This document shows, piece after piece, positions 1-8,700 of a stretch of DNA of 29,177 bases. The translations under genes were made by a program, and so were the position numbers. The notes beneath the pieces are model-generated. The model did no database searches and was not told where the DNA came from. It worked only from the letters and a program-made list of their open reading frames with translations. The stretch lies in IMG/VR virus record IMGVR_UViG_3300044797_000042, positions 1 to 29,177 of that record. One strand, 5' to 3'. This DNA is from a virus. Positions within the stretch are counted from its first letter, which is position 1. The number at the start of each line of letters is the position of its first letter.

Positions 1-326
1 GACGCTCCAAGCACGTCTGGAAAAAGGATTACCGCACGCGCGTCTCGCAAAGCTCCCTGCAGATCGAATTCACCCCCGGTATGGGACTCCCCTACGGTCA
101 GGGGTCTAACCCGCAAGCGATGTTGCGCTGGTCCAATGATGGGGGCTTCTCGTGGAGTCACGAGCATTGGAGGTCGATCGGGGCGCAGGGGCAGTACAAA
201 AACCGTGCCAAATGGAACCGATTGGGCTATGCGCGGGATCGAGTCTACGAAGTAAATATTACAGACCCGGTGCCGCGTGACATAATTGGGGCGACATTAT
301 TCGTGGAAGTTGAGGATTCTGAATGA
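1..326 (+). CDS. P22 gp10-like tail accessory factor, C-terminal part
   Basis: The frame is open from base 3, so this is the 3' end of a gene that starts before the window. The visible residues include GQGSNPQAMLRWSNDGG and EHWRSIGAQGQYKNR, then a segment on the pattern WNRLGYARDRVYEV and the ending DPVPRDIIGATLFVE. This pattern is typical of the C-terminus of P22 gp10-like packaged-DNA stabilisation (tail hub) proteins, which close the portal channel after packaging and hold the tailspikes. An internal ATG lies at 81, but conserved-looking residues continue upstream of it, so it is not the true start. The stop overlaps the next gene by ATGA. The assignment is from remembered family motifs and is fairly secure. 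Confidence 0.75.
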   Translation, partial: RSKHVWKKDYRTRVSQSSLQIEFTPGMGLPYGQGSNPQAMLRWSNDGGFSWSHEHWRSIGAQGQYKNRAKWNRLGYARDRVYEVNITDPVPRDIIGATLFVEVEDSE

Positions 327-652
327 GTTATTTATCCACACCCACCTACGAAACCCCGATCACGCAGGGCCGAAATACTCATTCTGCGTGGTATCGGTTC
401 TTCACCGGTATCCAGAAAGGCACCCCGCCCTCGGCTGAATCGGTCTTAACCTTAGGGGTTTCCCCGTATCCCTATAAGGCCGCGCAGAAGGGCTTTCTCA
501 TCATCAAAGGCGGCACGGTCTCAGCCGTTCAATTCACCCGTTCAGCGACCACCTTGACGGGTCAGACGCAGGGGATATTCCCAATGAGTGCGGGGGATGT
601 GCTCACCATTACCTATGCGGTGTTGCCCACGGTCACCTGGGTTCCCACCTAA
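323..652 (+). CDS. Small virion-associated protein, unknown function
   Basis: This encodes 109 residues and starts at an ATGA overlap with the gp10-like gene. The first third is polar (NTHSAWYRFFTGIQKGTPPS). The rest alternates beta-prone stretches, KGFLIIKGGTVSAVQFTRS and then FPMSAGDVLTITYAVLPTVTWVP. That ending resembles short beta-rich domains repeated in phage tail and capsid accessory proteins. There is no signal peptide or membrane segment. Its position between a tail-hub gene and ejection genes suggests a minor virion component or assembly factor, which is inference. I cannot name a specific family. Confidence 0.7.
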   Translation: MSYLSTPTYETPITQGRNTHSAWYRFFTGIQKGTPPSAESVLTLGVSPYPYKAAQKGFLIIKGGTVSAVQFTRSATTLTGQTQGIFPMSAGDVLTITYAVLPTVTWVPT

Positions 653-1056
653 TGGACGTTGTACGCATCCCTGTTTGGAAGCTTCAGGAAGCGCTGAAGG
701 ATTTCCCTCAATTGCCGTTAGAAACGCTTCATTATTTCGCGGATGGCATGTATTTGCGCTGGCTCTTTAGGCCCAAGGGTACTTTGATCATCGGGAAGGT
801 CCACAAGAAAGAACACTTTTATCTTGTGATTCAAGGCGCGGTGCAGATCGGAAAGACAATCCATCGTGCCCCTACCGTCATTGTGTCGCAGCCGGGCACT
901 AAGCGAGCTGTGTTGGCGTTAGAAGATTCGGTCTGTATCACGGTTCATCGAACGGATGAAAGAGATTTAGAGAAGATTGAGGCGCAATTAGTAGAACCCG
1001 ATCCAACCTCGGCCTATTTGCCAGGAAATATCTTGAAAGCAAAGGAACTCACATGA
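652..1056 (+). CDS. Cupin-fold phage protein
   Basis: This encodes 134 residues and is joined to the preceding gene by a TAATG overlap. The core (about residues 40-105) reads like a cupin beta-barrel: a KVHKKEHFYLVIQGAVQIG segment, then RAPTVIVSQPGTKRAVLALEDSVCITVHRT. The H/E-containing first motif and the PGTKRAV segment are typical of the small cupin proteins seen between tail and ejection genes of P22-like and related podoviruses. The metal ligands are only partly recognisable, so enzymatic activity should not be assumed. The gene overlaps the next by ATGA. A structural or tail-assembly role is inferred from position only. Confidence 0.65.
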   Translation: MDVVRIPVWKLQEALKDFPQLPLETLHYFADGMYLRWLFRPKGTLIIGKVHKKEHFYLVIQGAVQIGKTIHRAPTVIVSQPGTKRAVLALEDSVCITVHRTDERDLEKIEAQLVEPDPTSAYLPGNILKAKELT

Positions 1057-1811
1057 GCTTTATTGCTCTCGCGATCGGCGGGGCGGCGTTGATCGGCGGA
1101 GTGGCGACCTATGAAGGCGCGCAGACTCAAGCGAGCGCGGCAAGGAATGCGGCTAATACCCAAGAGGGCATGTATCAGCAACAGGTGGCGAATGAAACCC
1201 CCTACATGCAGGGAGGCTATTCGGCCTTAAACCAATTGAACTATTTGATGGGAACCGGCCCTCGCACGGGGCAAGGGATCAATCCCAATGCAGGCACCTA
1301 CGGGTCACTCAACAAGCCCTTTACGACCGCTGATTGGAAATCCCTCTCACCTGCCTACAACATGCAGCTCCAGCAAGGCGCGCAAGGGACCACGAGCCAA
1401 TCGGCGGGCACGCAAGGGGCCTTGTCGGGCGCCGCGCTCTCGAGCTTGCAAGCCAATAACCAAGGACTCGCCAATACCTCGTTTAACAATGCCTTCAACA
1501 TGTACCAGACGCAAAATCAGAATGTCTACAGCCGTTTGGCGGGCATCGCTAATTTAGGCGAAGCGGCGGCCTCGAATCAGGCCACGGGCGGTTCGAACTA
1601 CGCGCAAGGGATCGGTCAGTCCTTGACCAACGTCGGCACCGCTCAGGGGGCGGGGATTGCGGGGGCGGGCAATTCGGTCGCGAATGCAGGTCTTTTGGGC
1701 GCGCTCTATCAAGGTGGAGGCTTTGGGGGCGCCAGTGGAGCAGCCGCCGGGGGTTATAGCGGAGGGGGCGCGGCCCTCGCCGATGTGAATGCATTGGGTT
1801 ATGGAGGATAA
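1053..1811 (+). CDS. Internal virion (DNA ejection) protein, gp7-like
   Basis: This encodes 252 residues. A hydrophobic N-terminal segment (residues 3-20, FIALAIGGAALIGGVATY) is followed by a Gln/Asn/Ala-rich helical middle with motifs such as NTQEGMYQQQVANETPYMQGGYSA, and a very Gly-rich C-terminus after about residue 200. This layout is common in the first of the three ejection proteins of P22-like phages (gp7 class), which leave the virion to help DNA cross the envelope. It is followed four bases later by the next ejection gene. The class is inferred from composition and order, since sequence identity between such proteins is low. Confidence 0.6.
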   Translation: MSFIALAIGGAALIGGVATYEGAQTQASAARNAANTQEGMYQQQVANETPYMQGGYSALNQLNYLMGTGPRTGQGINPNAGTYGSLNKPFTTADWKSLSPAYNMQLQQGAQGTTSQSAGTQGALSGAALSSLQANNQGLANTSFNNAFNMYQTQNQNVYSRLAGIANLGEAAASNQATGGSNYAQGIGQSLTNVGTAQGAGIAGAGNSVANAGLLGALYQGGGFGGASGAAAGGYSGGGAALADVNALGYGG

Positions 1812-1815
1812 GTAA

Positions 1816-3234
1816 ATGCCTGATATGACCCCCGTCGGTTCGATGTACCCGCCGGCTAATCCGCTCTCAACGCTCTCTGCTATCTATGGCATCCAGCAGC
1901 AGCGAATTGGGGTACAACAGGCGCAGCAGAATTTGCAGACGGGACAGTATACGCAAGCGAGCGCACAAGCGAATGCCTCGCAGGATCAACAGAAGAATGC
2001 GGAATTGAAAGCCGCGCAGCAGTTGGCGATTCAGGGAGCGAAAAGCGGTCAATATAGCAATTCAGATGGAACATTGAATCGTCAGAAAATGGCTGATGAT
2101 ATGACGGCGATTGGACCTTACGCCGCCTCGAATGCCACTCAATTGCTCTCGCAAGCCAATGAGGTAGTACAGAACCAACAAGCTCACCAAAACTTGACCG
2201 TTTCTCAGAAAAAAGAGATGGGCGATACCTTCGCCTCCTTGGCCGCTGATCCGCAGGTCGATAATACTAAGGTGACCGATGCGGTCGAGAGATTGCGCGC
2301 GGCCCATCCTAACGATCCGAACTATAGTCGCTTGCTGACCAGCATGACGATGCATATGCCGAATACGGCAAGTTCGCAAGATCTGCAGACATTGCTAGGA
2401 CGCTGGTCCTCTGCGGCCACAGGTCAATCGCAGATCGCTCAGGGCACGAACGCGGCCGGCCAAAACCAAGTGGTCAATCTATATACTGGCGCCCGCTCTG
2501 CCCCGCAGCTCGGCCCGGGCGCGACCAATCCCGAGAGCCCTGCCGTCGCGGGCGCGACCGCCGCTGCGACGCTGCCCTATGTGGGGCCGGCCGCGGCGGC
2601 CAGTGCCGCCGGAGCCGCCGAAGGGGCTGCCGGGACTGCGAATCTGACGGGGGTGGCAACTCGTGTGCAGCAAGCACAAGCCGCTGCTAACAACACCGTC
2701 CAATCCCAAGATGCACTCAACCGCGCCAAAGCGATTTTGGAATCGCCAGGCGCGCCCTCGACCGGCACGCAGTACGAGAATGTGAAGGGCCTTAAGAATC
2801 TCATGTCAAGTCTCGGCATTGATACCGAGGGGGCCAATGACATGAATACCCTGACCAAGAACTTGGCACGCTTTGAAGCGGCCCGTGCGACACAAGCGGG
2901 CTTAGGTGGCACCGATGCGGCGCGTGAACTTGCCCATAGCGGTAGTCCCAATACGCAACTTGATAACAAGGCACTTCTAGGGATTGTGCGTCAGTCGCTC
3001 GCCACGGAGCAGGCGGTTGCTTCCTACGCTAACGTCCAAAGTAAAACGAACGATCCTGCCCAGCAACTCAAGAACGAAACGGCCTTTCGCAACATCCCCA
3101 ATCATATTCAAGCTCGGGAATTCGGCATGATGCGAAATCCGAAAGAAGCGGATGAGTATTTGAAGGAGCAAGGGATGACGAAGGCCCAAATGGCCGCGGC
3201 ACGGGCGAAAATGAAAGAGTTTGATACGCAATGA
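1816..3234 (+). CDS. Internal virion (DNA ejection) protein, gp20-like
   Basis: This encodes 472 residues, preceded by a good ribosome-binding site (GGAGG about 8 bases before the ATG). The N-terminal third is extremely Gln/Ala-rich (QQQRIGVQQAQQNLQTGQY) and predicted helical. An Ala/Gly/Pro-rich stretch lies near residues 235-275, and the C-terminal half is charged and helical, ending in KAQMAAARAKMKEFDTQ. It is the middle gene of three coupled large genes and overlaps the next by ATGA. Its composition and position match the second ejection protein of P22-like phages, although no catalytic motif is visible. The role is inferred. Confidence 0.55.
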   Translation: MPDMTPVGSMYPPANPLSTLSAIYGIQQQRIGVQQAQQNLQTGQYTQASAQANASQDQQKNAELKAAQQLAIQGAKSGQYSNSDGTLNRQKMADDMTAIGPYAASNATQLLSQANEVVQNQQAHQNLTVSQKKEMGDTFASLAADPQVDNTKVTDAVERLRAAHPNDPNYSRLLTSMTMHMPNTASSQDLQTLLGRWSSAATGQSQIAQGTNAAGQNQVVNLYTGARSAPQLGPGATNPESPAVAGATAAATLPYVGPAAAASAAGAAEGAAGTANLTGVATRVQQAQAAANNTVQSQDALNRAKAILESPGAPSTGTQYENVKGLKNLMSSLGIDTEGANDMNTLTKNLARFEAARATQAGLGGTDAARELAHSGSPNTQLDNKALLGIVRQSLATEQAVASYANVQSKTNDPAQQLKNETAFRNIPNHIQAREFGMMRNPKEADEYLKEQGMTKAQMAAARAKMKEFDTQ

Positions 3235-4943
3235 GTGACTTCGATCCAGACGCTTATTTGCAGGGTTCGGCACCGACTCAGCCATTTAACCCGGATCACT
3301 ATTTATCATCGGATCAAACGCCTTCCCCGCGCAAAGTCACCACCACGCTTACCCCCTATGACCCGACCGAGGGCATGTCGAACTACGATAAGTTCATGGC
3401 GGCCGCCGGTAAAGCCCAAGTGGATGCGTGGCGCGGGATCAAGCAGCTCGTAGGCGCGGGCGATCAATCGGATATTGACGAATCGGCACGTTTGGATCGA
3501 CCGCTCATGAAAACCGGGGCAGGGATCAGCGGCGATATCGCCGGGAACATCGCGGATGTGGTGATTCCCGCAGGCATTGCCGGGGATGCACTGAAAGCCG
3601 CGGGAGCCGTGAGAGCAGCGGCCGTCGTTGGGGGTCTTGCCAATCCAGCGACCTTCGGAGGCGCTGCCGCCTCGGGCGCTTTGCAAGGCGCAATGCAACC
3701 GGTACCGACCGGGCAGAGCCGTACTCAGAACGTATTACTCGGAGCGGGCTCTGGATTGGTCGGGCAGGGCCTCGCGCGAGGTGCATCCGCTGTTGCGAGC
3801 GCTCTCGCACCCGAAGATGCGGCAAGCAAAGCCGTTCAGGCGTTAACCGATGCAGGTGTCCCTTTGGATGCCGCTCAGCGCACGGGATCAACGCTGTTGA
3901 ATCGCGCCAAAATCATGCTATCCGATAACCCGCTTACTGCGGGAGCGCAAGCGGATTTCCAAGAAATGCAGCAAAAGTCCGTCAACCGGGCATTTCTCTC
4001 AACGATGGGTGAGACCGCCAACGCCGCAACCCCGGATGTGATGAGTCGCGCCATGAATCGGATGGGGAACATCTACGATGATGTGGCCTCGCGCGTAAAC
4101 ATCCCCTATGACAAGGTAGAGACTCCGCTCGCCGACATCATGAACAATGCGCGGCTGACCTTGAATGACAGCCAATTTGGCACCATTTCGAGGAACGCGG
4201 ACGATATCTTGCAGAAGGCCTCGCAGAACAATGGTGTGATCAGCGGGCCGCAATTCCAAAACATCAAAAAGACCTTGGATAGCTTGTCTCAGGGAGGCGA
4301 TTCTGATGTTGCTTCGGTGGCTCGGGATATGCGCCAAGCGATCCATGACGGGCTATATCAGTCTGCGGTGGATTCTGGCAATACCGCCGATGCGCAGCTC
4401 CTGAAACAGACCAATCAGCAATGGCGCAACATGCGCACGATTGAGGGGGCGATTGATAAGCAAGGCAACGGAGATATCAGCCCCGCGCGGTTGGCGAACA
4501 TCATGGGGCAGAAGGCGAATCGCTCGGTCTCGATCTATGGGAAGGGCGATACGACGCTGTCGGATCTCGCCCAGTCAGCCAATGCTCTGCTGCCGCAACG
4601 ATTCCCCAATAGCGGAACCGTGGGGCGTGCGGCCGCGCAGATTGCCATTCCGGCCGCGATCGGCGCGGGGTACGAGGGGATCAAGGAAGGCAATTGGCAA
4701 GGCGCCGCCAAGGGGGCGGTTGCCGGAGTTCTCTTACCGAAAGCGATTCAAGCAACGCTCAATTCTCAAGGAGGACTCGGGCGTGTAGCCAGTGCCGCCG
4801 GAGCCCTGGCGAAGCCCTCAAGTATGTCCGCAATAGCTGGCGGCGTTTTACAGCACGCGCCCTTGTCATCGATTCTCGCTGAGAAGCAACGGCTAGCGAA
4901 TCAGCCGGATATATCCACCCCAGCAGAAGCAAATAGCAAATGA
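3231..4943 (+). CDS. Internal virion (DNA ejection) protein, gp16-like
   Basis: This encodes 570 residues and starts at an ATGA overlap. The N-terminus contains FDPDAYLQGS and FNPDHYLSS, a repeated Asp/Tyr-type short motif. Residues about 60-180 hold several Ala/Gly-rich hydrophobic stretches (AGNIADVVIPAGIAGDALKAA and onward) that could enter a membrane. A long polar helical region follows, with more Ala/Gly-rich segments near residues 465-510. Large phage ejection proteins often have this shape. In P22 the third protein, gp16, acts in membrane DNA transfer. The assignment rests on size, composition and position immediately before the tailspike gene. Confidence 0.55.
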   Translation: MSDFDPDAYLQGSAPTQPFNPDHYLSSDQTPSPRKVTTTLTPYDPTEGMSNYDKFMAAAGKAQVDAWRGIKQLVGAGDQSDIDESARLDRPLMKTGAGISGDIAGNIADVVIPAGIAGDALKAAGAVRAAAVVGGLANPATFGGAAASGALQGAMQPVPTGQSRTQNVLLGAGSGLVGQGLARGASAVASALAPEDAASKAVQALTDAGVPLDAAQRTGSTLLNRAKIMLSDNPLTAGAQADFQEMQQKSVNRAFLSTMGETANAATPDVMSRAMNRMGNIYDDVASRVNIPYDKVETPLADIMNNARLTLNDSQFGTISRNADDILQKASQNNGVISGPQFQNIKKTLDSLSQGGDSDVASVARDMRQAIHDGLYQSAVDSGNTADAQLLKQTNQQWRNMRTIEGAIDKQGNGDISPARLANIMGQKANRSVSIYGKGDTTLSDLAQSANALLPQRFPNSGTVGRAAAQIAIPAAIGAGYEGIKEGNWQGAAKGAVAGVLLPKAIQATLNSQGGLGRVASAAGALAKPSSMSAIAGGVLQHAPLSSILAEKQRLANQPDISTPAEANSK

Positions 4944-4970
4944 TCAATAGCAGGATCACAGGACACCCCC

Positions 4971-7124
4971 ATGGCCGGTAATCTTCAAGCCTCCCCGCTC
5001 TTCCAAGCCTTCGCCCCCCAGGGCGGATTTGCGAGCGGGTACTTACTTTATACCTACGTCGCGGGCACGACCACTCCCATCCAGACCTACGCGAATGCGG
5101 GGCTTACGATCCTCAACACGAATCCGATCACGCTCGACTCCTACGGCTGCTGTCTCATCTGGCTAAATCCCGCTCAGTCCTACAAATTTAACTTAACCGA
5201 TGCCTCCGGCAATCAACAGCCGGATTGGCCGGTGGATAATATCCCGGGGCCTTTGTCGAATGTCGGGGGCAATATCCTACCGGCGACCTCCAATGTGTAT
5301 ACCTTGGGGTCCCCCCTCTTTTCGTGGGCGAACCTCTATTTAGGCCCGAGTGGAGTCCCGGCGCTCAACAGTGCCTATACCTCCTATGGCATAGGGTATA
5401 CCCCACAAACCCCGTGTGAGCTCGCTGCGGCGGTGCTACCCACCAATTATTTCTATGGGGAAGGGAATGTCCTGAGGTATGGGGCAGATCCTACCAATAC
5501 GAACGATTGCAGTGCGGCGATCAAGAACGCCTTTAAGGTCGCTTGTGCGGCCTCCGGCTCCTCGGGACTTGGCAATCACCCCATCGTTTATTTCCCGCAT
5601 GGTCAATACAAGGTGACCTCGACCCATGTGTTCGGGAATCCCAATTACGCAACGACGGGTGTGATTCGAGGGATCAAGGTCTATGGGGATGGGCTAGGCT
5701 CGAGTCAGATCAATCTCGTGTCGGGCTCGAGCACTCAGCTCTGGCTCTTTGATGCAACCGGGACGGAGAACGTCGCCCCCTATACGCAGACCTACATTGC
5801 CCCGGTGTTTGAAGATTTGTACTTCAACGGCGATGCGGCGAGTTATTGCAACGGCTTTCGGGTGTTCACCTCGCAGAATGGCCGGTTTGATCGCTGTTAT
5901 TTCAACAATATGGACATTGTCATCGACTTCGAGACCGCGCAAGGGACCGGGTATTTGGGCGATGGGTGGGAGTTCTGGGCCTCCAAAGTCACTAATTGGG
6001 TGGGGGCTTTTGCGGTATTCAATAATGGGCAGGCCTTTAACTTTCAGCTCCACGGCTGCTCGATCGAGCAGAACATCTCCGGCAACATGTTTCAGTGGGG
6101 GCCAAACGGCGGAGGGGGGGTCTGCGTGTTTGGCGGCTCCCTCATCATGCAGAACTCAAGCTCCCAAGGGTATTTGGTCAATATGACCCAAGCCACCGGG
6201 CTTGCCGATAATAACAACTCCATCACCTTCAACAATTGCACCTCGATTTCGCTCCAGTCGCAATTGGCGGGGCTCGTTTATATCGGCGCATCGGGCGATG
6301 AAGCCCCGCTCGTCACCTTCAATGATTGTCCCATTCAGGAGACCAATGGCACGACGAACGCCAAAACCACGGCGCTCATCTATCAAGGGCATTTGCTTTT
6401 CAACCGCTGCGCGCTCACGGTCAATACGGGGTCGATCTACGCAGCCTATGGACCTGCCGCCGGGGGCGGTCAGTACGGAGACCCCGGCTCCATCATCTTC
6501 AATCAATGCGAAGTGCCCTTATACCTGTCCACTTTTTGTCAAACCCCCGCAGGCGGCGATGGCCTTGCGTGGGGGTATGTCTCGGCGCGGGATTGCTTTG
6601 CCTCCTCGTTCATCGCGGGAGATCCGATCTACCAGCGCTATGCGATCGATTTTGACCTCAATTGGCAGGTTCAGGGCAGAGCGAGCAATGGCCCGCGGGT
6701 GAAGCGCGCTTACTTCAAGCCTGCGCAGAACTCGACGACCACGCCCTGGCCCGCGCTCGCCGGAACCAATGCGAACTGGATCTGTTATCTCCCGCAACAG
6801 GCGACCCTGATTAAAGTGCTGGTTTATCGGGCCGCCACGGGCTCGAATATCGCCTATAACCTGTATTGCGGTAATGGGACGGGAGGTGCCTCCGGTTCGT
6901 CCGTCTCCTATGGGAACGTCACGTCGAGCAACTGTAATGTGGCCCAGACGATCGCGACCGATAACGTGGATGCGCCGGCCAACTGGGTGGTCACCCCGGC
7001 CGCCACCAGTGCGGGAGTCCCCTCCACCGCCGCGGCGGCCACCGTTCAGATTTGGTCCACCGCCGCCTCCGTGACCGATGCGGAGGCGGGCGGATTGGGC
7101 TATGCCTATGTTGAATACTATTGA
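4971..7124 (+). CDS. Tailspike with pectate-lyase-like beta-helix
   Basis: This encodes 717 residues. Residues 1 to about 110 (PLFQAFAPQGGFASGYLLYTY and NPITLDSYG) look like the particle-binding head domain of many podovirus tailspikes. Near residue 168 the motif LRYGADPTNTNDCSAAIKNAF begins a pectate-lyase-type right-handed beta-helix, continuing through IVYFPHGQYKV and many Asn/Gly turns to about residue 560. The last 120 residues form a separate beta-rich, Ala/Thr/Ser-rich end domain that could trimerise or bind sugar. Such spikes bind and often cut surface polysaccharide. The active site cannot be assigned by eye. It has a 27-base gap after the ejection gene and an AGGA-type ribosome-binding site. 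Confidence 0.8.
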   Translation: MAGNLQASPLFQAFAPQGGFASGYLLYTYVAGTTTPIQTYANAGLTILNTNPITLDSYGCCLIWLNPAQSYKFNLTDASGNQQPDWPVDNIPGPLSNVGGNILPATSNVYTLGSPLFSWANLYLGPSGVPALNSAYTSYGIGYTPQTPCELAAAVLPTNYFYGEGNVLRYGADPTNTNDCSAAIKNAFKVACAASGSSGLGNHPIVYFPHGQYKVTSTHVFGNPNYATTGVIRGIKVYGDGLGSSQINLVSGSSTQLWLFDATGTENVAPYTQTYIAPVFEDLYFNGDAASYCNGFRVFTSQNGRFDRCYFNNMDIVIDFETAQGTGYLGDGWEFWASKVTNWVGAFAVFNNGQAFNFQLHGCSIEQNISGNMFQWGPNGGGGVCVFGGSLIMQNSSSQGYLVNMTQATGLADNNNSITFNNCTSISLQSQLAGLVYIGASGDEAPLVTFNDCPIQETNGTTNAKTTALIYQGHLLFNRCALTVNTGSIYAAYGPAAGGGQYGDPGSIIFNQCEVPLYLSTFCQTPAGGDGLAWGYVSARDCFASSFIAGDPIYQRYAIDFDLNWQVQGRASNGPRVKRAYFKPAQNSTTTPWPALAGTNANWICYLPQQATLIKVLVYRAATGSNIAYNLYCGNGTGGASGSSVSYGNVTSSNCNVAQTIATDNVDAPANWVVTPAATSAGVPSTAAAATVQIWSTAASVTDAEAGGLGYAYVEYY

Positions 7125-7144
7125 TAAAGGAGTTGACCCGCGAC

Positions 7145-7372
7145 ATGTCCGATATCGACTGGAATCATACGGGCTGGGTCGCTGCGCTCTTTGCATCGAT
7201 GTTGGCATTCGCCCAACGCATCATCATCGGGCGTTACAACGCCCACGCCTCCGTCATGAAGGAGATTGATGAGCGCTTGAACCGGATCGAAACGGACTTA
7301 GCGGGCATCAAGGGCGTGCTTCGGGAGCGCGATCGCAATGGCCGCCACACCTGGCCGCAAAACCATGACTAA
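7145..7372 (+). CDS. Small membrane protein with coiled coil, lysis module
   Basis: This encodes 75 residues from the ATG at 7145, chosen because AAGGAG lies 12 bases upstream. A TTG at 7121 would add eight residues but would place the start before the Shine-Dalgarno sequence. One transmembrane helix is visible (residues 9-26, GWVAALFASMLAFAQRIII), followed by a charged heptad-like stretch KEIDERLNRIETDLAGIKGVL. This one-helix-plus-coiled-coil shape fits an inner-membrane spanin or an accessory holin, but neither can be proven. It sits directly upstream of the lysozyme-like and holin-like genes. The stop overlaps the next gene. Confidence 0.65.
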   Translation: MSDIDWNHTGWVAALFASMLAFAQRIIIGRYNAHASVMKEIDERLNRIETDLAGIKGVLRERDRNGRHTWPQNHD

Positions 7373-7721
7373 GCTCGCTCAATTGATCGCCCAGGAGGAG
7401 GGTTTCAATGTCGAAGGGTCGCTACCTAACCGAGATCACAATCCGGGTGATCTCAGACATTCCCCTCACTCTAGCCACCCTGCAGGAGATCCAGACGGAA
7501 TTGGAGTTATCGCTACCGACGCAGCCGGGTGGGCCGATCTTGAACGTCAGCTTGAGCTCTATGCCGCTCGAGGTCTTACATTAGCGCAAATGGTGGCCGA
7601 ATACGCTCCGTCCACCGAAAACAACACGCAAGCATATTTATCCTTTCTCTGCAATGGGTTAGGATGTAGTCCTACAACCCTTGTAGCGGATGCCTTACAG
7701 ATAGGGAGCACCGATGGATGA
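7365..7721 (+). CDS. Lysozyme-like muralytic protein (endolysin candidate)
   Basis: This encodes 118 residues from ATG 7365, which overlaps the preceding stop by eight bases, a coupling style common in this genome. An in-frame ATG at 7338 is the alternative. The motifs LIAQEEGF (E11/E12), PNRDHNPGDLR, GWADLERQLELYAARGLTLAQMVAEYAP and ENNTQAYL follow a family of small phage proteins with a lysozyme-like fold, in which the early Glu is the likely catalytic acid. Cleavage of peptidoglycan glycan strands is the expected activity. It could serve as endolysin or be virion-bound. There is no signal peptide, so a holin would be needed for export. Confidence 0.6.
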   Translation: MTKLAQLIAQEEGFNVEGSLPNRDHNPGDLRHSPHSSHPAGDPDGIGVIATDAAGWADLERQLELYAARGLTLAQMVAEYAPSTENNTQAYLSFLCNGLGCSPTTLVADALQIGSTDG

Positions 7722-7953
7722 ACCGATGCCGAGGGATTTCGGATGGCGCTGGGTGCTCTGGATGGCCTGGTGCAATGCGATCAGCATCTTAGCGACCCTC
7801 CAGGCGGTCTTTGCCGCCATCACGTTGGACCCCACGTTGCTCCCGCATGATGTCGTGCATTGGATTCAGATCGCGAGCCTCATTCTGCTCGTGATCATCG
7901 CCCAGTTGAAAAAATACAATCCCCCTCCCCCCTTGTTAAAGGACCCATCATGA
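7714..7953 (+). CDS. Two-helix membrane protein, holin candidate
   Basis: This encodes 79 residues. Two hydrophobic helices are visible: about residues 12-36 (WRWVLWMAWCNAISILATL and onward) and 48-65 (VVHWIQIASLILLVIIAQL). The N-terminus is short and acidic, and the C-terminal tail is polar, beginning KKYNPPPPLLKDPS. Two transmembrane helices, small size and a place right after a lysozyme-like gene are the usual marks of a phage holin, which permeabilises the inner membrane at a set time. It starts eight bases before the upstream stop and overlaps the next gene by ATGA. No dual-start motif is seen. Confidence 0.6.
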   Translation: MDEPMPRDFGWRWVLWMAWCNAISILATLQAVFAAITLDPTLLPHDVVHWIQIASLILLVIIAQLKKYNPPPPLLKDPS

Positions 7954-8222
7954 GTACACCGAACCCCACCACTCCCCAGCCGAGCGCGGCCCTTATTGCT
8001 GCGTCGCCCTTCTTGAAAACCGCCCTCACCGAATTGAAGACGGCCATTAATACCACCTTGACTGGCGATCCCTTGCAGATCGGCCTTCGGGCAGGTCCGG
8101 CCTTTGGGATCTTCTTAAACCAGCTATTGCTTCTGGAGCCCTCCCTCGCGGCGGCCGAGCAAGGCGTTATCAATCAGACCATCGGCACTCAGATAGATGG
8201 GTTGATCGCCAAGCTTCCATGA
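7950..8222 (+). CDS. Small protein of the lysis module, unknown function
   Basis: This encodes 90 residues from ATG 7950. The frame is open further upstream, but this ATG forms an ATGA overlap with the holin-candidate stop and has AAAGGA about seven bases upstream. The protein is Ala/Leu/Thr-rich and mostly helical in appearance (PFLKTALTELKTAINTTL, then FGIFLNQLLLLEPSLAAAEQG). A weakly hydrophobic stretch lies near residues 48-68, but no clear transmembrane helix or signal peptide is seen. It lies between a holin candidate and a papain-like hydrolase, so it is probably expressed with lysis genes. I do not recognise the family. Confidence 0.65.
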   Translation: MSTPNPTTPQPSAALIAASPFLKTALTELKTAINTTLTGDPLQIGLRAGPAFGIFLNQLLLLEPSLAAAEQGVINQTIGTQIDGLIAKLP

Positions 8223-8686
8223 TCCGGCTTCAGTTCGTCCGAGGAATGGGGATTTCATCGAGTGCGATCTCCTGGTTTTCGGCTGGACATTTTAGCCACG
8301 TCGATGCGATTCTCCCGAATGGGAGCCTTTTGGGCTCCCGCTCGGATCAGATCGGCTTGATTCCCCCGGGAGTGCAGATTCGCCCCCCGTACTACGAGAA
8401 GTGGAAAGAGCGGGTGGTCATGGTGCTGCCGCAAAGCTCGGGCTATGATGAGGCATTCATCGCGTTCTTACATTCCCAATTGGGTAAGCCGTACGATAAA
8501 ACCGCCATTTGGGGCTTTGTCGCAGGACGCGATTGGCGAGAGGATGATAGTTGGTTCTGTTCGGAACTTCTCTCTGCCGCCTTAGAGATATCGAGAGCGT
8601 GCCCCGTGCTCTATGCGCCACGGAACAAAGTGACCCCCGCGGCCCTTGCCACGGTGATGTCAGCTTTGGGAGCGATCGTTTCCTGA
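8219..8686 (+). CDS. Papain-like (YiiX/NlpC-P60 type) hydrolase
   Basis: This encodes 155 residues and starts at an ATGA overlap. The motif HFSHVDAILPNG supplies His27, and WFCSELLSAALE supplies Cys114. The HxD-then-Cys order is that of the permuted papain-like YiiX/NlpC-P60 group. Q/G-rich spacing and the GKPYDKTAIWGFVAGRDW segment before the Cys also fit. Members cut amide bonds such as those in peptidoglycan peptides or acyl links. In phages they are found near lysis or tail genes. Its place at the end of the lysis module suggests an endopeptidase, though the substrate is inferred. It is the last plus-strand gene before the convergent early operon. Confidence 0.65.
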   Translation: MIRLQFVRGMGISSSAISWFSAGHFSHVDAILPNGSLLGSRSDQIGLIPPGVQIRPPYYEKWKERVVMVLPQSSGYDEAFIAFLHSQLGKPYDKTAIWGFVAGRDWREDDSWFCSELLSAALEISRACPVLYAPRNKVTPAALATVMSALGAIVS

Positions 8687-8700
8687 GGCATCATCAGTAG

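Noticed and set aside
332-340. A fourth TTATCCACA DnaA-like box near the start of the 109-residue gene
   Set aside because: It is isolated, and one such nine-base match is expected by chance about once in a few windows of this size; no repeats or AT-rich region accompany it.
6519-7208. Long minus-strand open frame across the tailspike end
   Set aside because: It has low-complexity Arg/Gly/Ile translation opposite a well supported tailspike gene; it is a shadow frame.
8687-8700. Search for a bidirectional terminator between the convergent hydrolase and early operon
   Set aside because: The 14-base gap and flanks show no inverted repeat with T runs, so I see no terminator there.
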